A stretch of 64,000 bases of DNA from VXRJ01 sp964636705 (GCA_964636705.1 CAZWUJ010000004.1:62001-126000), one strand, 5' to 3'. Positions 18,172 to 33,497 are shown, numbered from the stretch's first letter. The notes: generated by a model not told the origin, from the letters alone. Numbers and translations: made by a program.

Positions 18172-18188
18172 AGCAATAACCGTGCCAA
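18172..18188 (-). promoter_or_regulatory. sigma-54 (RpoN) promoter of glnK-amtB
   Basis: The minus strand reads TTGGCACG-GTTA-TTGCT, an exact match to the -24/-12 consensus TGGCACG-N4-TTGCW. The start site would fall near 18161, about 66 bases before the glnK ATG. A sigma-54 activator gene lies immediately upstream. Confidence 0.85.
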
Positions 18189-18301
18189 CTTCTATGGAGC
18201 AGGGCTCGTTCGCAGACCGTGGTCCCGATCGGCCGTGGATTCCCGGGGCGAAACGACCGGAGGAAAGCGCCTCGAAGGGTGTCGAGCGGATTCCCACCCC
18301 G

Positions 18302-18335
18302 GAGGTGAGAGATACATTTATGTATCTCTCACCTC
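18302..18335. promoter_or_regulatory. 34-bp palindrome, candidate upstream activator site
   Basis: GAGGTGAGAGATACAT, then TT, then its exact reverse complement: 16-bp arms with a 2-base centre. It is centred about 157 bases upstream of the predicted sigma-54 start, a normal enhancer distance. No T-run follows on the minus strand, which argues against a terminator. Confidence 0.6.
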
Positions 18336-18511
18336 AGATGTTGACGTTTTTGTAGTTCTGGGCAAACGCCGATCCCGCGGGGGAGCCGCCTGCAGGTGTC
18401 TTCGGGGGGTCGAGGGTGCGGTGATCCGGCCGTTTCTTGTTGGGGAGCGTGGACGGTGAGGACAACCGGGGCCCGCAACCTCGCGGCGACGCGCCCGGAG
18501 TGATGCGGATC

Positions 18512-18554
18512 TACAAAGTTGTGTGCGGATCGCACCCAAATATACAAAAATGTA
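18512..18554. promoter_or_regulatory. two additional TACA-N4-TGT elements and an inverted repeat
   Basis: TACAAAGTTGTG at 18512-18523 and TACAAAAATGTA at 18543-18554 share the ACA-N4-TGT centre of the 34-bp palindrome. Their centres are 31 bp apart. Between them GTGCG-GAT-CGCAC (18523-18535) is a perfect short inverted repeat. They may be auxiliary binding sites for the adjacent activator. Confidence 0.4.
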
Positions 18555-18570
18555 GCCCTATGGCGGGCTG

Positions 18571-20118
18571 CTAGCGGAAACGTCGGCAATCGATCCCGTA
18601 CTTCCTGACCTTGTAGTTGACGATCCGCTCGGTGGAATCCAGCAATCGGGCCGCTTTCACGCGGTTGCCCCGGGTTGTCTTGAGGGCGTCCTGCAGCAGA
18701 TCCTTTTCGTAGGCGCCTACCGCATCGGCCAGCGCGACGCGCGTCACGGTGCCGGACGCCTCGGCCGTTTGAAGGCTGGGGGGCAGGTGGTGGGCGTGGA
18801 TGACGCTGCCGTCGCAAACGAGGGTCGCGCGCTCGATCGTGTTCTCCAACTCGCGCACGTTGCCGGGCCAGTGGTACGCCATCAGCATGTCGATGGCGGG
18901 GGTGGAGATCCGTTTCACATCCTTGCGGTGCTCCACCGAGTACTTCTCTATGAAGCGGTCGGCGAGGAGCTGGATGTCGGTCTTGCGTTCGCGCAACGGC
19001 GGCACGAATATCGTGAACACATCGAGCCGGTAGTGAAGATCCTCCCGGAAGGTTCCGCTGGCAATCGCCTTCTCGAGGTCGGCGTTCGTGGCCGCAATCA
19101 GGCGGACGTTCGCGCGGATCGGTTCGACGCCGCCCAGCCTTTCGAACTCCTTCTCCTGAAGCACGCGGAGCAGCTTGACCTGTGTCGACAGGTTGATGTC
19201 GCCGATTTCGTCCAGGAACAGCGTGCCGCCCTCGGCCAGTTCAAACCGGCCTTTCTTGCGGGTCGCGGCGCCGGTGAACGCTCCTTTCTCATGGCCGAAC
19301 AACTCTGCCTCGATGAGCGAATCGGGCAGCGCGGCGCAGCTCACCTTGACGAACGGCTTCTTCGCCCGCAACGAGTTGTAGTGGATGGCGTGCGCGATCA
19401 GCTCCTTGCCGGTCCCGGACTCACCTCGTATCAGGACGGTCGTGTTGCCTGCCGCAACCTGGGTGATCTGTTCGTACACCTGCCGCATCGGGCCGCTCGT
19501 CCCGATGATCTGCGCGAACTCGTAGCGTTCCTTCAGTTCCGCCCGCAGGTGGATGTTCTCGTCCAGCAGGCGCTGCCGTTCCGCCTCAGCCGCCTCCTTC
19601 AGGCGGATCGCCTGGCCGAACATGCTCGCGACCACCCGGCAGACGTGGAGGTCGCGGTCGTAGTGGCGCTTTGCCTCGAAGGGGAAGTCGATGTTGAGGG
19701 CGCCGATGGCTTTCGTGGCGCCCGGTATGGGTACGCAAACGAAGGTGATCTCGGAGCGCGCCCCCTTCGGCCGGCGGCCCGTGCGGTGGAGGAATTCCGG
19801 CTCCTGGCTGATCTGAGGGACGACGACGGGCTGGGCGGAGGCGACCACCCGTCCGGTGATCCCCTCGCCCAACTCCCACTCGGCATGCCGCCCCTCACCC
19901 AGCACGCCGGCTGACGCCCAGACGCGGAGTCGCCCGGTGTCCGCGTCCGACAGCACCACGGCGCTTCGTATGACACCGTAGTCGTTGTCGAGAATCTCCA
20001 GCGCCCGTTGCAGTCCGGCGCGCGGGGACTGCGCCACAGCGAGCGCGTCGTTGACTTCCGCCAGCATCGCCAGAGGCCTGACCTCGGCAGGCAGCGACTT
20101 CAGCCTGATCTTGGGCAT
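18571..20118 (-). CDS. sigma-54-dependent transcriptional activator (GAF-AAA+-Fis)
   Basis: A bacterial enhancer-binding protein of 515 residues in the NifA-type arrangement. An N-terminal GAF domain spans about 25-165, and a short linker follows. The AAA+ domain has Walker A GESGTGKE near 225 and GAFTGA, the loop that contacts sigma-54, near 285. Walker B lies in GGTLFLDEIGD. The C-terminal Fis-type helix-turn-helix ends the protein (ALKTTRGNRVKAARLLDS). The ORF extends to 20199. The ATG at 20118 is chosen because it puts the GAF domain at the start, but its ribosome-binding site is weak. The gene lies directly upstream of the sigma-54-controlled glnK-amtB operon, so control of nitrogen uptake is the likely job; the signal is unknown. 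Confidence 0.88.
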   Translation of the reverse strand: MPKIRLKSLPAEVRPLAMLAEVNDALAVAQSPRAGLQRALEILDNDYGVIRSAVVLSDADTGRLRVWASAGVLGEGRHAEWELGEGITGRVVASAQPVVVPQISQEPEFLHRTGRRPKGARSEITFVCVPIPGATKAIGALNIDFPFEAKRHYDRDLHVCRVVASMFGQAIRLKEAAEAERQRLLDENIHLRAELKERYEFAQIIGTSGPMRQVYEQITQVAAGNTTVLIRGESGTGKELIAHAIHYNSLRAKKPFVKVSCAALPDSLIEAELFGHEKGAFTGAATRKKGRFELAEGGTLFLDEIGDINLSTQVKLLRVLQEKEFERLGGVEPIRANVRLIAATNADLEKAIASGTFREDLHYRLDVFTIFVPPLRERKTDIQLLADRFIEKYSVEHRKDVKRISTPAIDMLMAYHWPGNVRELENTIERATLVCDGSVIHAHHLPPSLQTAEASGTVTRVALADAVGAYEKDLLQDALKTTRGNRVKAARLLDSTERIVNYKVRKYGIDCRRFR

Positions 20119-20195
20119 CGCGTGTGGTTGTCCGGCGCCCCGGCGGGTCGTCCGCCGCCGGGAATTCGGTTCATGCGCGCGTCGCGCCCGAGTCG

Positions 20196-20217
20196 GCATA
20201 TGCCCGAGCGCATATGC
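20196..20217. promoter_or_regulatory. pair of GCATATGC palindromes upstream of the activator gene
   Basis: Two identical 8-bp palindromes with centres 14 bp apart lie 78-100 bases before the chosen start codon. They could be an operator; if the longer ORF were used, they would overlap its start. Confidence 0.25.
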
Positions 20218-20269
20218 AAACTGCGTACCGACCGCGGCGGTCGATGCGTCGAGCCGCGCAACGTAACGG

Positions 20270-21715
20270 TCAGACCGGCGCCGGCAGGCTCGAGCTGCCC
20301 ATCAGCCACGCATCGATGCCTCGCGCGGCGCTTCGGCCCTCGGCAATCGCCCAGACGATGAGCGACTGCCCCCGCTGCATGTCGCCGGCGGTGAAGACGG
20401 AGGGCACGCTCGTCATCCAGTTCTCGTCCCGCCAGACGTTGCCCCGGGCGGTCAGGCGAACATCGAGTTCCTCGAGCATGCCCGGCCGCTCCGGTCCCAG
20501 GAACCCCATGGCGAGCAGGACCAGATCGACCTCCTGCTCGAACTCCGTGCCCGGCACCGGTACGAACGACAGCCGGCCGTTCTCCCGCACCATTTCCACC
20601 TGCCGGCCATGCAGCCTGGCGACGCGTCCGTCTTCGGTTCCCGTGAACCGCTCGGTCGACACGGAATAGACGCGGTCGCCTCCTTCTTCGTGTGCCGCCG
20701 AGACCCGGAAGATGTTGGACCACGTCGGCCAGGGATTGTCGGAAGCCCGCTCGTCCGGCGGCCGGGGCAGCAGCTCGAACTGCGAAACCGATGCCGCCCC
20801 CTGGCGGTGCGCGGTGCCCAGGCAGTCCGCCCCGGTATCGCCGCCGCCGATGATCACCACCCGCTTGCCCGTCGCGGTTATGGCCTCTGCGTCCGGTACC
20901 GTGTCTCCCTCGTTCCGGCGGTTCTGCTGCGTGAGGTACTCCATCGCGAAGTAGATGCCGTTCAACTCCCGTCCCGGCACCTTCAGGTCGCGCGGCCAGC
21001 CGGCGCCGCCGGCGAGCAGCATCGCGTCGTATCGATCCCGCAGCTCCGCCGCGGCAACGTCGGCGCCGACGTTCACTCCCGTCTGGAAACGCACTCCCTC
21101 CGCTTCCATGATGTCGAGCCTGCGGTCGAGGAAGCGCTTCTCCATCTTGAACTCGGGGATGCCGTAGCGGAGCAGGCCGCCGATCCGGTCCGCCTTCTCG
21201 AAGACGGTGACCGTGTGGCCGGCGCGGTTCAGTTGATCCGCTGCGGCCAGGCCGGCGGGGCCGGAGCCGACTACCGCCACCGTCCGGCCGGTCCGGATCG
21301 CCGGTTGCTGCGGTGCGATCCAGCTCTGCTCGAACGCGTGTTCCACGGTGGCGAGCTCGATCGACTTGATCGTGACCGCGTCGTCGTCGATCGCGAGCAC
21401 GCACGAATCCTCGCACGGGGCGGGGCAGAGCCGGCCGGTCCATTCGGGAAAGTTGTTGGTCTTGTGGAGGCGGTCGATCGCGTCGCGCCACTTGTCTCGA
21501 TAGACGAGATCGTTCCAGTCGGGAATCAGGTTGCCGAGCGGACAGCCCTGATGGCAGAAGGGAATGCCGCAGTCCATGCAGCGCGCTCCCTGCGCGCGCA
21601 GGTCGGCTTCGGAGTACGCCAGGTAGACCTCGTTCCAGTCGCGCACCCGCTCGGCCTTCGGCCGCTTTGGCGCCCCCTGCCGGTCGATCTCGAGAAACCC
21701 CTTCAGCTTGCCCAT
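20270..21715 (-). CDS. gltD: glutamate synthase, small (beta) subunit
   Basis: NADPH-binding subunit of GOGAT; passes electrons to the large subunit for glutamate formation. The 481 residues begin with a cysteine-rich iron-sulfur domain (CMDCGIPFCHQGCPLGN near 45 and CPAPCEDSCVL near 100). An FAD Rossmann motif VVGSGPAGLAAADQLNRAG follows near 150. The NADPH motif VIIGGGDTGADCLGTA is near 290, and the FAD signature TAGDMQRGQSLIVWAI is at the C-terminus. The start is 32 bases after the gltB stop codon, same strand. Confidence 0.95.
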   Translation of the reverse strand: MGKLKGFLEIDRQGAPKRPKAERVRDWNEVYLAYSEADLRAQGARCMDCGIPFCHQGCPLGNLIPDWNDLVYRDKWRDAIDRLHKTNNFPEWTGRLCPAPCEDSCVLAIDDDAVTIKSIELATVEHAFEQSWIAPQQPAIRTGRTVAVVGSGPAGLAAADQLNRAGHTVTVFEKADRIGGLLRYGIPEFKMEKRFLDRRLDIMEAEGVRFQTGVNVGADVAAAELRDRYDAMLLAGGAGWPRDLKVPGRELNGIYFAMEYLTQQNRRNEGDTVPDAEAITATGKRVVIIGGGDTGADCLGTAHRQGAASVSQFELLPRPPDERASDNPWPTWSNIFRVSAAHEEGGDRVYSVSTERFTGTEDGRVARLHGRQVEMVRENGRLSFVPVPGTEFEQEVDLVLLAMGFLGPERPGMLEELDVRLTARGNVWRDENWMTSVPSVFTAGDMQRGQSLIVWAIAEGRSAARGIDAWLMGSSSLPAPV

Positions 21716-21746
21716 CGGTTCCGCCAGGAAGCGCGCGCCGCCGCGG

Positions 21747-26351
<4,605 letters not shown>

Positions 26352-26365
26352 GGCGATCCCCCTCC

Positions 26366-27277
26366 TCAGGCGGCCTGTTCGGCCCTTGCGTGCCGGAGCA
26401 CCCGGATGAATTCGGTCACCGCCGGACCGAGCCGGCGGCTGCGGCGATGGACGATGCTGAGCGGCCGGACGAAGGGCGCCTCCCCGTCGAGTGTATCGAG
26501 CGGCACCGCGACCAGCGCGTGCAGTTCCACCTCGCGGCGGAGCGTCGGTTCCGGCAGGATGGCCACGCCGGCGCCGTCCTCCACCGCCTGCTTGATGTTC
26601 TCGATGTTGTCGAACTCGGCCACGATGTCGACGCAGGCTTCGTTCCGTCTGAGGTAGCGGTCGAGTTCGCGCCGAACCGGAAGCCCCCGGTCGAACGTCA
26701 CGAACGCCTCATCCCTCAGTTCCCACGGTCCGATGGCGGAGTTCCGTCTCGCGAACCGGTGGCCAGGCGGGCAGGCCACAACCATCGTCTGCTCCTGCCA
26801 GGGCATTACCGTCAGGTCGCGCCCCGGAACTGCGAACGCCAGGAGTCCGATGTCGTACTGATCGCTCTGGATGCGCGTGGGGATCTCGTCCGGGTGCATG
26901 TAGTCGATGTCGACGTGGGCCCCTGGTTCGGCGGCGCGGAACCGGTCGACGTGCTGGTTCAGGTCGTGCATTCCGACCGAATAGATCGACGCGACACGCA
27001 CCGTGTGGCCGGCCCGGTTCGTCTTTCGCCGCACCGATTCCTCGAGCTCGCGGTAGCGCTCGACGATCTCCTGCGATCCCTTGAAGAAGAGTTCCCCTTC
27101 GGCGGTAAGCCGCCAGGGCCTCCGGGACCGGTCGATCAACTGCGCGCCAATCCGCTTCTCGATCTGCCGCACCGTCTGGCTCGCGGACGACTGCGACACC
27201 GAATTGGCAACCGCCGCCCGCGAGAAGCTCTGGTGCCGTACGACGTCGCAATAGATACTGAGGGCCTCGATCTGCAT
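26366..27277 (-). CDS. LysR-family transcriptional regulator
   Basis: A 303-residue LysR-type regulator. The N-terminal winged helix-turn-helix (residues 1-60) contains QSFSRAAVANSVSQSSASQTVRQIEKRIG. The effector domain follows from about 90 to 290. The ATG at 27277 gives the canonical LysR N-terminus; the ORF extends 14 codons further without support. It is cotranscribed with gltBD downstream and stands next to the sulfur operon upstream. A GltC-like role (control of glutamate synthase) or a CysB/Cbl-like role are both possible. Location favours gltBD. Confidence 0.85.
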   Translation of the reverse strand: MQIEALSIYCDVVRHQSFSRAAVANSVSQSSASQTVRQIEKRIGAQLIDRSRRPWRLTAEGELFFKGSQEIVERYRELEESVRRKTNRAGHTVRVASIYSVGMHDLNQHVDRFRAAEPGAHVDIDYMHPDEIPTRIQSDQYDIGLLAFAVPGRDLTVMPWQEQTMVVACPPGHRFARRNSAIGPWELRDEAFVTFDRGLPVRRELDRYLRRNEACVDIVAEFDNIENIKQAVEDGAGVAILPEPTLRREVELHALVAVPLDTLDGEAPFVRPLSIVHRRSRRLGPAVTEFIRVLRHARAEQAA

Positions 27278-27315
27278 GGGTGGATGGCCTACTCTACACG
27301 CGCCGATAGCTAATG

Positions 27316-27327
27316 GCAAGCGCTTGC
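27316..27327. promoter_or_regulatory. GCAAGCGCTTGC palindrome upstream of lysR
   Basis: A perfect 12-bp palindrome 39 bases upstream of the lysR ATG, close to a separate ATTA/TAAT inverted repeat. Possibly an operator. Confidence 0.35.
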
Positions 27328-27329
27328 AG

Positions 27330-27346
27330 TATTAGAAGCCTTAATA
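27330..27346. promoter_or_regulatory. LysR-type T-N11-A box upstream of lysR-gltBD
   Basis: TATTA-N7-TAATA is a perfect inverted repeat of the kind bound by LysR proteins. It lies 53-69 bases upstream of the lysR start codon in a locally AT-rich patch, as expected for autoregulation and control of the downstream gltBD. Confidence 0.5.
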
Positions 27347-27383
27347 TACAGCGGCAACCCCGGCGGCCCGGGCGATGGTCGGG

Positions 27384-27998
27384 CTAGACGAGCGCGGCGA
27401 GGGCCGGGGCGTCGGGGATGCGAAGCGTGACGCCGGTGCGGTCCGGGTCCGCGAGCGGAGCCGACTCCACGCGAGTGTCGCCGAAGACGAGCCGCGCCGC
27501 CTGTTCCGCCGCTTCCTGCAACGCCCGTTCCACGGCGGCCGTCTTCGGCGCGTGCAGCCGGTCGTTGACCACAACCTCAAGCTCGTCGGCCCGGAACGGG
27601 ATCGGGCCATCCTGGTCGCCCGCCGTATCCTGCCGCAGGCGCCGGGCGGCGAAGAGGAGGGTGCTCGCGGCGTCGGCGATGCGGCCGGAAAGGGCGCCTG
27701 GCGTCTTGCGCTTGACCGCGTAACCGAAACCGGCGCGATGGTGGCAGTCGAAGATGTAGTTCGCTTCGTGCGCAACGAGCAAGACGTTCGGCGACTCGGG
27801 CAGGTGGCCGTAGTCCGCAACGTCGATCAGCAGTCCGGGGACGGCCCGTTCCCGGATCCAGCGGTGGAGGATGACGACGATATCGTTGGGGCGCACCGAC
27901 CGTCCGTCGGCGAAGAACAGCTTCAGACTGAAGCGTTCGATGGCGTCGACGTCGGTTGGGTGATGCATCCCGCTGGCGTGGGTTGGGGGCTCCGTCAT
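27384..27998 (-). CDS. conserved-looking protein of unknown function after the siroheme reductase
   Basis: A 204-residue soluble protein that I do not recognise. Its ATG lies one base past the siroheme-reductase stop codon, so translation is probably coupled and the function linked. Visible features are an alpha/beta pattern with DIVVILHRWIRERAVPGLLIDVADY at 35-60, a His/Cys-containing stretch EANYIFDCHHRAGFG near 80, a helical part, and an alanine-rich C-terminus. There is no signal peptide or membrane segment. A role in siroheme-enzyme maturation, electron delivery or sulfite handling is only a guess from context. Confidence 0.7.
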   Translation of the reverse strand: MTEPPTHASGMHHPTDVDAIERFSLKLFFADGRSVRPNDIVVILHRWIRERAVPGLLIDVADYGHLPESPNVLLVAHEANYIFDCHHRAGFGYAVKRKTPGALSGRIADAASTLLFAARRLRQDTAGDQDGPIPFRADELEVVVNDRLHAPKTAAVERALQEAAEQAARLVFGDTRVESAPLADPDRTGVTLRIPDAPALAALV

Positions 27999-27999
27999 C

Positions 28000-30329
<2,330 letters not shown>

Positions 30330-30333
<4 letters not shown>

Positions 30334-31835
30334 CGCATCCATCCCCCGGCGCGGCGTCGTCCGGCCGCACCATCGGCCTCGCCCTGCGTGCCGGCGCCCC
30401 ACCCGGCGCCAGCCTCCGTCACGAGCCGCAGCCGCGCTACTTCGCCGACGACAATCGTCCCCGGCGCAGACGGTCGGTGACTGCGTTCCGGGCCCGTTCC
30501 GTGTCGCTCACCCGGCAACTCCCACCGCTCGTCGGCCAGCGCATCCAACCGTCCACTCCATGCCGCCATATCGGGCGTTGCCGCCGCCACCACCACTGCC
30601 GCGGGCGTGGTCGCCCGCCATCCCGCATCGAGCAACGTCCGGGCAATCCGCGCCCGGTTCCGCAGACCCATCAACACCACGACGGTCATCGACTCAGGCG
30701 CCACGGCCCGCAGGATTGGCTCGTACGCGTCCGGGGCGTGTCCCGACACCACGGTGAACCCCGCCGTCACGCCGCGATGCGTGACCGGGATCCCGGCCAG
30801 ACCGGGCGCGGCCACGGCCGACGTCACTCCCGGGACAACCTCGAACGGCACTCCGGCCGACGCCAGCGCCAGTGCTTCTTCGCCGCCGCGGCCCAGCAGG
30901 AACGGATCGCCGTTCTTCAGCCGCACGACGCGCTTGCCGCGCCGCGCGCCCCGAATCATCAGCCGGTGGATAGTCTCCTGCGCCACCGCGGGACGGCCGG
31001 CGCGCTTGGCAACGCTGAAGTGCTGGGCGCGCGAGGCGAGTGCGACCATCGCCTCCGGGACGAGCCCGTCGTACAGCACGAGATCGGCGTCGGCGAGGCG
31101 CTGCGCGCCGCGTACCGTGAGCAGGCCGGGATCGCCCGGCCCGGCGCCGATCAGCGATACGAAGCCTCCGCCGTGGTGCGCCTCCGGCTGGTGCGCTTCC
31201 TGCTGGTGCGCCGGCGTCCACGCCGGCCCGCTGTGCGCAGAGGCACTGCCGTCCGCGCCGGCATCCCGACGCTCGTTCCGCGCGTACAAGGCAATCAGCG
31301 CGTCAAGCAACTCGGGCCGCCGCGACTCCATCGGCGTGCCCGCTGCGCGCCATCGCCCGCGCAGCCGATCCGACTCGGCGAGCCAGTCTGCCAGGTCTTC
31401 CTCGGGGAGAACGGCATCCAGTCCTTCGCGGAGCAGACCGGCGATCGCCGGCGCCCTGCCCTCCGTCGAAATGGCGATCGTGGTTCCGGCACGGCGCACG
31501 ACGCCGCCGAGATAGAGGTTGGCGTTCGGCGGATCGTCGACCGCGTTCACGAAGAGCTGGCGCTCCCCGGCGGCGTCAGCCACTTCGCGGTTGACTTCGG
31601 GTGTCGCCGCGGCGACGACCAGCCAGGCGCCATCGAGGTCGGACGGCTCGAACCGGCGGCGGTGAAGCGTGACGCCCGGCGCCGAAGCGATCGCATCGAC
31701 GATTGCCGGCGCAACGACCGCAACGACCGCTCCCGCGTCCCGCAGCCCGCGCAGCTTCGAGGCGGCGACGGGGCCGCCTCCCACAATCACGACGCGTCGG
31801 CCGTTCAGTTTCAGGAACGCGGGAAAGAGGTGCAT
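30330..31835 (-). CDS. cysG: siroheme synthase (precorrin-2 dehydrogenase/uroporphyrinogen-III methyltransferase)
   Basis: Makes siroheme for the reductase encoded next to it. It has 501 residues. An N-terminal Rossmann dehydrogenase/ferrochelatase part (VVIVGGGPVAASK at about 12-25) runs to about residue 195. The methyltransferase domain starts at VSLIGAGPGDPGLLT near 235 and includes VVRLKNGDPFLLGRGGEE near 310. The His/Ala/Pro-rich linker between the domains is partly encoded by a REP-like repeat (31205-31227). The ORF opens upstream at 32234, overlapping cysH; the ATG at 31835 matches the family start. Its 3' end overlaps the start of the reductase gene by four bases. Confidence 0.92.
31205..31227. 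repeat. REP-like repeat unit inside the cysG linker
   Basis: GGTGCGCCGGCGTCCACGCC plus GGC matches the tandem repeat units at 42627-42736 at 22 of 23 positions. Here it codes for part of the interdomain linker of CysG. Confidence 0.6.
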
Positions 31836-31855
31836 CGATATGTTCGGACTCGCCC

Positions 31856-32620
31856 TCAAGGGCTCACAGCGAGTGCGGCAGGCGCCACCGGCGCATGCAG
31901 GCCGCATTCGGTCTTCACCTGGCCCCGCCAGCGCCCCGCCCGCTGGTCCTCGCCCGCCGCTACCCCCGTTGTGCAGGGCCAGCAGCCGATGCTGGGGAAG
32001 CCCCGGTCGTGCAGGGGGTTGTAGGGCACGCCGTGCCGCGTGAGATAGCGCCAGACGTCCTTCGACGTCCAGGTGACGAGTGGGTTCACCTTCGCGATCC
32101 CGAACTTGCCGTCCCAGTCGACCGTCTTCGCGTTCGCGCGCTCCGGCGTCTGATCGCGCCGGATTGCCGTGATCCAGGCGTCGACCCCGGCCAGTTCTTC
32201 CTGAAGCGGCACCACCTTCCGGAGGGAGCAGCAACGGTCCGGCGCGCGCTCCCAGAGCCGGTCGCCGTACACCGCTGCCTGTTCGCCCACCGTCAGCAAC
32301 GGCTTCACACCTCGGATCTCGAGCCCGTAGCGCGTCTCGAGCTGCCGCCAGAGATCGCGCGTTTCCTCGAAGATCAGGCCGGTGTCGAGCGTGAAGACGT
32401 CGATCGGCAGCGCGTGGCGTCCGATCAGATCAATGAGGACGCAACCCTCGGGACCGAAACCGGTAGCGAACGTCAGGCGATCGGCGTACTCTTCCACCGC
32501 CCAGCGCAACGTCTCCTCCGGAGGCGCTCCCTCCAGCGTCGCGGCGGCCAGGGAAAGGCGGGCGTCGTCCGCCCGGGTGTCGTCAATCCGTTCAGTTGGC
32601 GCTGTGGCCGTAATGCTCAC
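31856..32620 (-). CDS. cysH: adenylylsulfate (APS) reductase, 4Fe-4S type
   Basis: Reduces activated sulfate to sulfite using thioredoxin-type thiols. It has 254 residues. PP-loop-like adenylyl-binding segments include FATGFGPEG and FTLDTG. Two cysteine pairs, CC near 130 and CWPC near 213, ligate a 4Fe-4S cluster and mark the APS-using subtype rather than PAPS-using CysH. The catalytic Cys is in KTECGLH near the C-terminus. The start is the GTG at 32620, with CGGAGG six bases ahead; it overlaps the stop codon of the upstream transporter gene (GTGA). It is followed by cysG. Confidence 0.93.
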   Translation of the reverse strand: MSITATAPTERIDDTRADDARLSLAAATLEGAPPEETLRWAVEEYADRLTFATGFGPEGCVLIDLIGRHALPIDVFTLDTGLIFEETRDLWRQLETRYGLEIRGVKPLLTVGEQAAVYGDRLWERAPDRCCSLRKVVPLQEELAGVDAWITAIRRDQTPERANAKTVDWDGKFGIAKVNPLVTWTSKDVWRYLTRHGVPYNPLHDRGFPSIGCWPCTTGVAAGEDQRAGRWRGQVKTECGLHAPVAPAALAVSP

Positions 32621-33411
32621 CGAATACCTCCGTATGCCAGCCAAATGTCGTCCGCTCCGCCGAACGTAGCCAGATGAACGCCGAGAAACAGCAGCACGGT
32701 TGCGAGACCTACGCGCAGGATGCGCTCCGGGACCGAGGTCGAAATCCGCGCACCGATCAGGACGCCAGGGATGGCGCCGGAAATCACGAGCCCCGCCAAG
32801 GCGAAATCGACGCGTCCCGCCGCGGCATGACCGATGGTTGCCGCCGCCGACAGGAAGAGTGCGTGGACCAGGTCGGTTCCCACCACCGTCCGTGCGCCGA
32901 GCGGGTAGGCGAGCACCAGGGCGCAGAGCAGGAGCGAGCCGCTCCCGACGCTGGTGGTGGCGACCAGAACGCCGACAACGAAACCGATGGTCACCGTCAT
33001 GCGTGTCGCCGGTTGGCGCGTCGGCCCCGACTTGCCGGCAAGGCTCACTCGCAGCCAGAGGGCAGCGCCTGCGAGCACGAGGACCACGCCGAGGGCGCGG
33101 GTCAGCCAGGCGTCCATCTGTCCCGCGGGCAGCGCGCTCAGGATGGCGAGTCCCACGACGGCGCCCGGGATCGAGCCGAGGGCCAGCCGCCCCACCGTGG
33201 GCCAGTGGACTTCGCGGCGCAGCGCGTAGAAGCCGCCGCCGAAGAGTTTCATGGCGCTGGCGATCAAGACGTCCGAGCCGACCGCGATTGGCGCCGGGAC
33301 GCGCGCAATCAGGATCAACGCCGGGGTCAGCAGCGCACCGCCTCCGGTCGACGTCGCCCCGACGAGCACGCCGACCACGAAGCCGATCAGCGCGGGAGCG
33401 ATCTCGGTCAA
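32617..33411 (-). CDS. TauE/SafE family sulfur-anion transporter
   Basis: A 264-residue inner-membrane protein with about eight hydrophobic segments in two homologous halves. Each half opens with the same motif (GFVVGVLVGATSTGGGALL and GFVVGVLVATTSVGSGSLL). The family moves sulfite, sulfoacetate, sulfate or related anions. As first gene of the cysH-cysG-sir operon it may import sulfate or export excess sulfite; no other sulfate permease is in the window. The start codon is TTG at 33411 with AGGAGA seven bases upstream. Its expression would be governed by the poly-cysteine leader just upstream. Confidence 0.85.
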   Translation of the reverse strand: MTEIAPALIGFVVGVLVGATSTGGGALLTPALILIARVPAPIAVGSDVLIASAMKLFGGGFYALRREVHWPTVGRLALGSIPGAVVGLAILSALPAGQMDAWLTRALGVVLVLAGAALWLRVSLAGKSGPTRQPATRMTVTIGFVVGVLVATTSVGSGSLLLCALVLAYPLGARTVVGTDLVHALFLSAAATIGHAAAGRVDFALAGLVISGAIPGVLIGARISTSVPERILRVGLATVLLFLGVHLATFGGADDIWLAYGGIR

Positions 33412-33497
33412 GCCGCGATCTCCTGCTGGTGCGGAATGCCGCTCGCCGCCGTCCGGTTCACCATCACCTGTTCCATCCGTTCGCTTGGCGCAACCAC

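Larger units (their letters stand above)
18096..18570. other. 475-bp regulatory intergenic region upstream of glnK
   Basis: Contains no convincing gene. It holds a consensus sigma-54 promoter near 18180 (minus strand), a 34-bp near-perfect palindrome at 18302-18335, and two further TACA-N4-TGT(A/G) elements plus a GTGCG/CGCAC inverted repeat at 18512-18554, just past the activator gene's stop codon. It is unusually long for this compact region. Confidence 0.7.

Noticed and set aside
18302..18335. The 34-bp palindrome as an intrinsic terminator of the activator gene
   Set aside because: No T-run follows on the minus strand, and it lies over 230 bases past the activator stop codon. Its position relative to the sigma-54 promoter fits an activator site better.
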